NCBI GenBank assembly: GCA_963693085.1 | Contig: OY856409.1 | Coordinates: 502,480,303 to 502,544,302, forward strand | Origin: Alisma plantago-aquatica | Taxonomy: Eukaryota; Streptophyta; Magnoliopsida; Alismatales; Alismataceae | DNA: 64,000 nucleotides | Direction of reading: 5' to 3' | Shown: piece after piece, positions 60,018 through 64,000 of the stretch | Position numbering within the stretch: the stretch's first letter is position 1 | How the letters are laid out: each line of letters opens with the position of its first letter | Program-made: the position numbers and the translations under genes | The notes under the pieces: generated by a model | Told to the model about the DNA's origin: nothing | The model's database searches: none | Seen by the model: the letters and a program-made list of their open reading frames with translations, nothing else

Positions 60018-63000
60018 TGTTACACCCTGATCTCACAAGTACCATTAATCATGAGATTAGGGTAGAAAATTGAGGATTTATCGTAATACAAAGATCACCC
60101 TTAACCTTTTCTTCTTTTTACAAACCCTTTGTTTTCTCGATTGAATCACATAAACAAACTTTACAAGAGAATTAAACCTTGATTACTCTAATATGATCTC
60201 AACATTAATGATACACATCCATACATTCATTATGTATCTCACACTTCTATGTACATACGACATGATAATCAAATGTATTCTCTCTTATTAAGGAAATGAA
60301 GATACAAACATCATTTACAACTCTCTCACATCTATACAAGGACCTAGAGTGACAGGGACCGATTGAACTTAACTATACTCAGACTTAACTTTGTGACAGA
60401 TCTACTCTGATGCAATGACCTTCTTCAAGTCCATGTGATATCCCTAAAAATTTTGAGTAGAGGGGTGAGCCTACTCACTCAGTGAATGAGAACTTCAAAG
60501 AAATAGTCTAAAGCACTAATATAATTACATATATACTTTTGAGAAACTGATATCAATTATAATAGCAGTAAGCTTTAAAGAGATTGATCATTTACAATCA
60601 TAAATATGGCAGGATACTCTAGATTTCAACAAGAGCAAATCAATATATGAGCATGCTTGATAAATTTCAGAGAGAACTAATAATTCAGAAACATACAAAG
60701 AATAGTTGTTGGGAAACTATACTCAAATCTTTCTTAGCCTTTCTTACTTATAAGAAACTCTTTAAACCTATATGATCATATTTTAGCTTATGCCCTGATC
60801 ATATGAAGTGTACTCTACATATGAAGACTCATAGCGAACCACGATCTCACCGTATAAGACTTAGCTTTAAACCCAAGAAGCTAAGCCTAGAACTAAGTCC
60901 AGGTCTGCTTGACTCAAACCGTCATGTCTGACTAAGGTGGCTAAACAACTGACTGTTAATTGGACCTCTCCTTCTAGGTTGAGTACATAGGTGGATGGTC
61001 TTAGACGCTATGAGGGCCTCATCTTAGTATGCTCTATGGGTACCTCTGGGTTACCACCATGTTCTCTGATTCATGTTGGGTAACTTATCTTCTCTTAGAA
61101 GACTTATTCAAGGGCTTTGTCTCCCTTCATGCTCTATATGTGCGATCCAATCCTCGTATACTGGTCACTGCTAGGGTGGATCATTTCCTCCCTAAAGTGC
61201 AGACATCCATAGGGAATCTACAATGTTCATGACACCTATGTCTATTATTTTATTATTCTTGGAAAGCTCTTTCTACATTGTACCTTTCTCTTACTTATAC
61301 TTGACTCTAATATCTCTATGGTACCACGTCTATTTATTTGAAGTTTACAACACAACATGTATATCATCCTTAACTTGGCAGAGCCGTATATTCAAACACT
61401 GTAATATACTAAGAAATCAACATACTATACATACAGGCAAATTGAAATACTTAAATAAAAATAATGCATTTCCATTTGGCACTTATACACTAGAATCATG
61501 CAATTAAACATCTTAATATACTGATAAGATCTAATTACTTGTCATACAAGTAATCGTCATTTGCACCCATAAATTATTTGTAATTTCTTGGAAAACATGC
61601 ACATTGACCCAAATCCTGGGTTGTGCATCTCATACTGAGAACATTGATATCAAAATACTTGATTCATTAAACACCCTATCCTTAGGGTTTCATTTACCTC
61701 ATTCACTTATCACATGGCTCTCATAAGGATTTCATGCGACATAAACATTCATTGAATAAAGACTACTATCAACAAATCATATAAAATCATATATGTATGA
61801 AACCTTGGAACTGAGCTGAATTTGGGTTTCCATGCCATTCACTGAGATAACATGCATCAATAATAAAATTTAATAAATAAAGTCTATCATGTCAAGAAAA
61901 TCTGTTCAAATGGATTTCACGATATTTATTAGCTAATATCCAATTTTCCTCGCATCTAGGGTTTCACCCTCTTTACTGAGATATCAAACAAATATTATTC
62001 ACCTTAAATGAAATCCAAGATAGTATCTGACATATATGTACTATGAATTCAGATAAACAATCATTCATAACCAAGGAAATCCAGATAAACAAATTTCTCT
62101 ATTTAATTATATATCAAATTTCAGTCATAGACAAATTCCCTATATTTCAATTTACTCTTATAACCTCTGTGAATACTTAGGGAATTCTCATTAGGATGTA
62201 TTGTATACATTTCTAATATGATTTTATCATCTGAAATTCATCCAAACAGAGGATTAATCCATTTCATATCATTTTGCAACAACTTAGATCAAACACACAA
62301 TTCAGGGTTTGTAGACACATACTAAGCAATTAAAGATTATGGATGATTTAACCAATTTTCGTGCAATATATAGTTTAAAGAAAGTTCCCACTCACCCTAA
62401 GGTGTGAAAACACCTTAAAAATGCAGCTCATCCCTGAAAATCTCGATCTCATATCAAATCCGTAGCAATTCACCTGGTTCTTCTTCCTTTCAACTCGGAA
62501 ACTCTAAAAATTTGGGATTATGAAGAAAGAGTGAGAAAAAGGGAAGTTTTGACACCATTTCGGATCAAATCATAGGAGGTACGGAATCTTGACATGTGAG
62601 AGAAGATTCACCATGAAAGGCTATGCAAATAAGCTAAACTTACATGATTTCATCACTCCTCGGACCACAAAACCCAAGGTCAGCATCTCCATCACTTTCT
62701 CCTCTCAAACCCTAACTCTCCCTCTCCCTATAGGATTTCATTTCTCTGGTTTGAATCACGAATTATGAGAGCTCCTTGTGTGTTAGGTTGACCATATAGA
62801 GTAATTGAGTTGCTTGGGTCAAATGCACATTGACCCCTCACTATAAACATTACTTTAATTCATCTACTGATAAGGTCTAAACACATCCAAAAATTATGAA
62901 AATTTTATATATTGTTTATGATTGAGTTTTAGATCTCTAGTTAGAATTTCAGTTTAATTGGAGTCACCAATAAATAAATAAAAATAAAACACTACACTAC

Positions 63001-63422
63001 TGAAAAGCACTCTATCAACATTTTGGTCGAAGTATAGTTCGACTGAGAAACACATTCAAAGAACACTCAAATATTCTGAAATTTTTTCTCCAATATGCAT
63101 GATTGAGTTATCCATATCATATCAAAAAATCAATTAAATATATTTTTTTGAAAATATGAAAAATCATTTACCACATTGCTATCCTGATCAAATTCCATAT
63201 TCATGTACTATCAAAACCCTAATTTTTTTGCCGATTAGGGTTTACATTTATCAAACCCTAATTCTTCAAACTAAAACAATAGTTATACTTTCTTCTTAGG
63301 TTTGAAACATCACAATTTATCTACTATCATTAATCAAGTCTAAACGATGTTCAATCTAATCAAGCATGTAATCATTCAGGCAAACTCTAGTTTACCAATT
63401 AAGCACAAATGTTGTCATTACA
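60018..63422 (-). repeat. 5' LTR of the LARD-like element
   Basis: 3,405 bp, with the same edges as the other LTR. It has small deletions relative to it, for example about 20 bp near 62845 and 2-4 bp elsewhere. The ORFs at 61029-61507 mirror those at 54080-54582. Confidence 0.92.
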
Positions 63423-63907
63423 ATAACCATACACCAAGAATATACCAAAAAATAATGTTTTGTATTTTGTTAAACAATAATGAACTGAAAATTATACTTA
63501 CAAAAACATAAAATGTTGATATTATTATAACACTTTGTACATACAAATTGAAATAAAAATATTGTGATGTGAGTTAAACCACAATATTTTTATTAAAATT
63601 ATAATTATACCATATTAACATTTTTTCAAAGGAGGAACATCCGCATAATGACTATCACTTGTTGAGGGTATAATAATGAGAAAATATTATGATTATTCAC
63701 TGATATGATTGTTTCTTTAATTCTTTTCTGTGTTTGCTTATTATATATCACATAGAAAAAATCAATAATATTTTTAATTGATTTATGTATTTACAGTTAC
63801 AGCAACCCAACCACATCAAAGTGAATGGAACTTAAGTTCCAGTAACTGAACTAAAGTTCCCAGAAAATGAGTTTCACATAACTTATGACTTACACCAAAC
63901 CAATCAG
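63423..63907. mobile_element. right arm of the possible inverted-repeat transposon
   Basis: It ends in TTACACCAAACCAATCAG (63890-63907), the inverted match of 52574-52591. It contains a perfect 15-bp stem-loop at 63552-63594. No coding sequence. Confidence 0.45.
63552..63594. other. perfect 15-bp stem-loop
   Basis: AATAAAAATATTGTG (63552-63566) and CACAATATTTTTATT (63580-63594) are exact reverse complements with a 13-base loop. AT-rich; role unknown. Confidence 0.85.
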
Positions 63908-64000
63908 AGCCTAAGAGTTTCTATCCTAGAAACCTAGGATTGACTAGATACTAATGGAATTCCACCTAAACTCTAGTCCAAGTGAGCCTCATAAGGGTAT
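63908..64000. other. unassigned end of window
   Basis: Too short to assign; no feature seen. Confidence 0.4.

Larger units (their letters stand above)
53092..63422 (-). mobile_element. LARD-like non-autonomous LTR retrotransposon
   Basis: Two direct LTRs of about 3.4 kb (53092-56531 and 60018-63422) flank a 3,486-bp internal region. A PBS on the minus strand at 60003-60014 and a polypurine tract at about 56532-56565 fix the orientation. No gag or pol phrase was found in any internal frame, although the ends are gypsy-like (TGTAATAACC...GGGTGTAACA). Long LTRs with a non-coding interior fit the LARD class, which depends on enzymes of autonomous relatives. The flanking five bases (ATAGT and ATAAC) agree only in part. 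Confidence 0.88.

Overview
The window is repeat-rich DNA from a plant nuclear genome, almost certainly a flowering plant. The evidence is Ty3/gypsy elements with GPF/Y and chromodomain-like tails, a Sirevirus-like Ty1/copia element, tRNA-iMet-type primer binding sites, tRNA-derived SINEs, and a scrap of a plant-type mitochondrial cysteine desulfurase (NFS1). I cannot name the species. I see no intact host gene: every recognisable coding stretch is broken by stops, frameshifts or deletions.

Layout. 1-2.3 kb holds decayed host-gene scraps (an unassigned exon-like stretch and an NFS1 C-terminal fragment) and a small element-like block rich in GCTACA/TGTAGC words. 2.3-33 kb is a three-deep nest of LTR retrotransposons. 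A minus-strand gypsy element has its gag split in two (right part at 27.66-28.34 kb, left part below 4.27 kb). Into that gag a plus-strand Tekay/Del-like element with about 4-kb LTRs inserted (4.27-27.65 kb). Into its 3' LTR a 10.54-kb Sirevirus-like copia element then inserted (15593-26132), leaving a near-perfect 5-bp duplication. The LTR side of the minus gypsy element (from 28355) runs into a hierarchical tandem array: four 415-bp units, then a 108-112-bp module that is part of the 415-bp unit and was re-amplified on its own.

33.17-43.32 kb is a macrosatellite of seven direct copies of a roughly 1,433-bp unit. The first copy is about 113 bp longer, and each unit is built from two diverged halves. 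43.3-53.1 kb is AT-rich DNA with two SINEs, two roughly 400-bp terminal-inverted-repeat elements embedded in (CT)n/(TA)n microsatellites, and two clusters of decayed stem-loops that look like remnants of other LTRs. 53092-63422 is a minus-strand LTR retrotransposon with 3.4-kb LTRs and a 3.5-kb internal region without coding capacity (LARD-like), apparently sitting inside an older inverted-repeat element whose ends are near 52574 and 63907.

The genes do not form a working pathway. The copia element kept PBS, polypurine tracts, TATA boxes and most domains, but its reverse transcriptase catalytic core is deleted. The Tekay-like element kept its domain order (gag, protease, RT, RNase H, integrase, chromodomain-like tail) with many stops. 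The observations I rate highest are the macrosatellite with its distinct first copy, the hierarchical 415/108-bp array, the palindrome clusters in the copia LTR, and the paired TIR elements inside microsatellites. I found no convincing new enzymatic or defence system.
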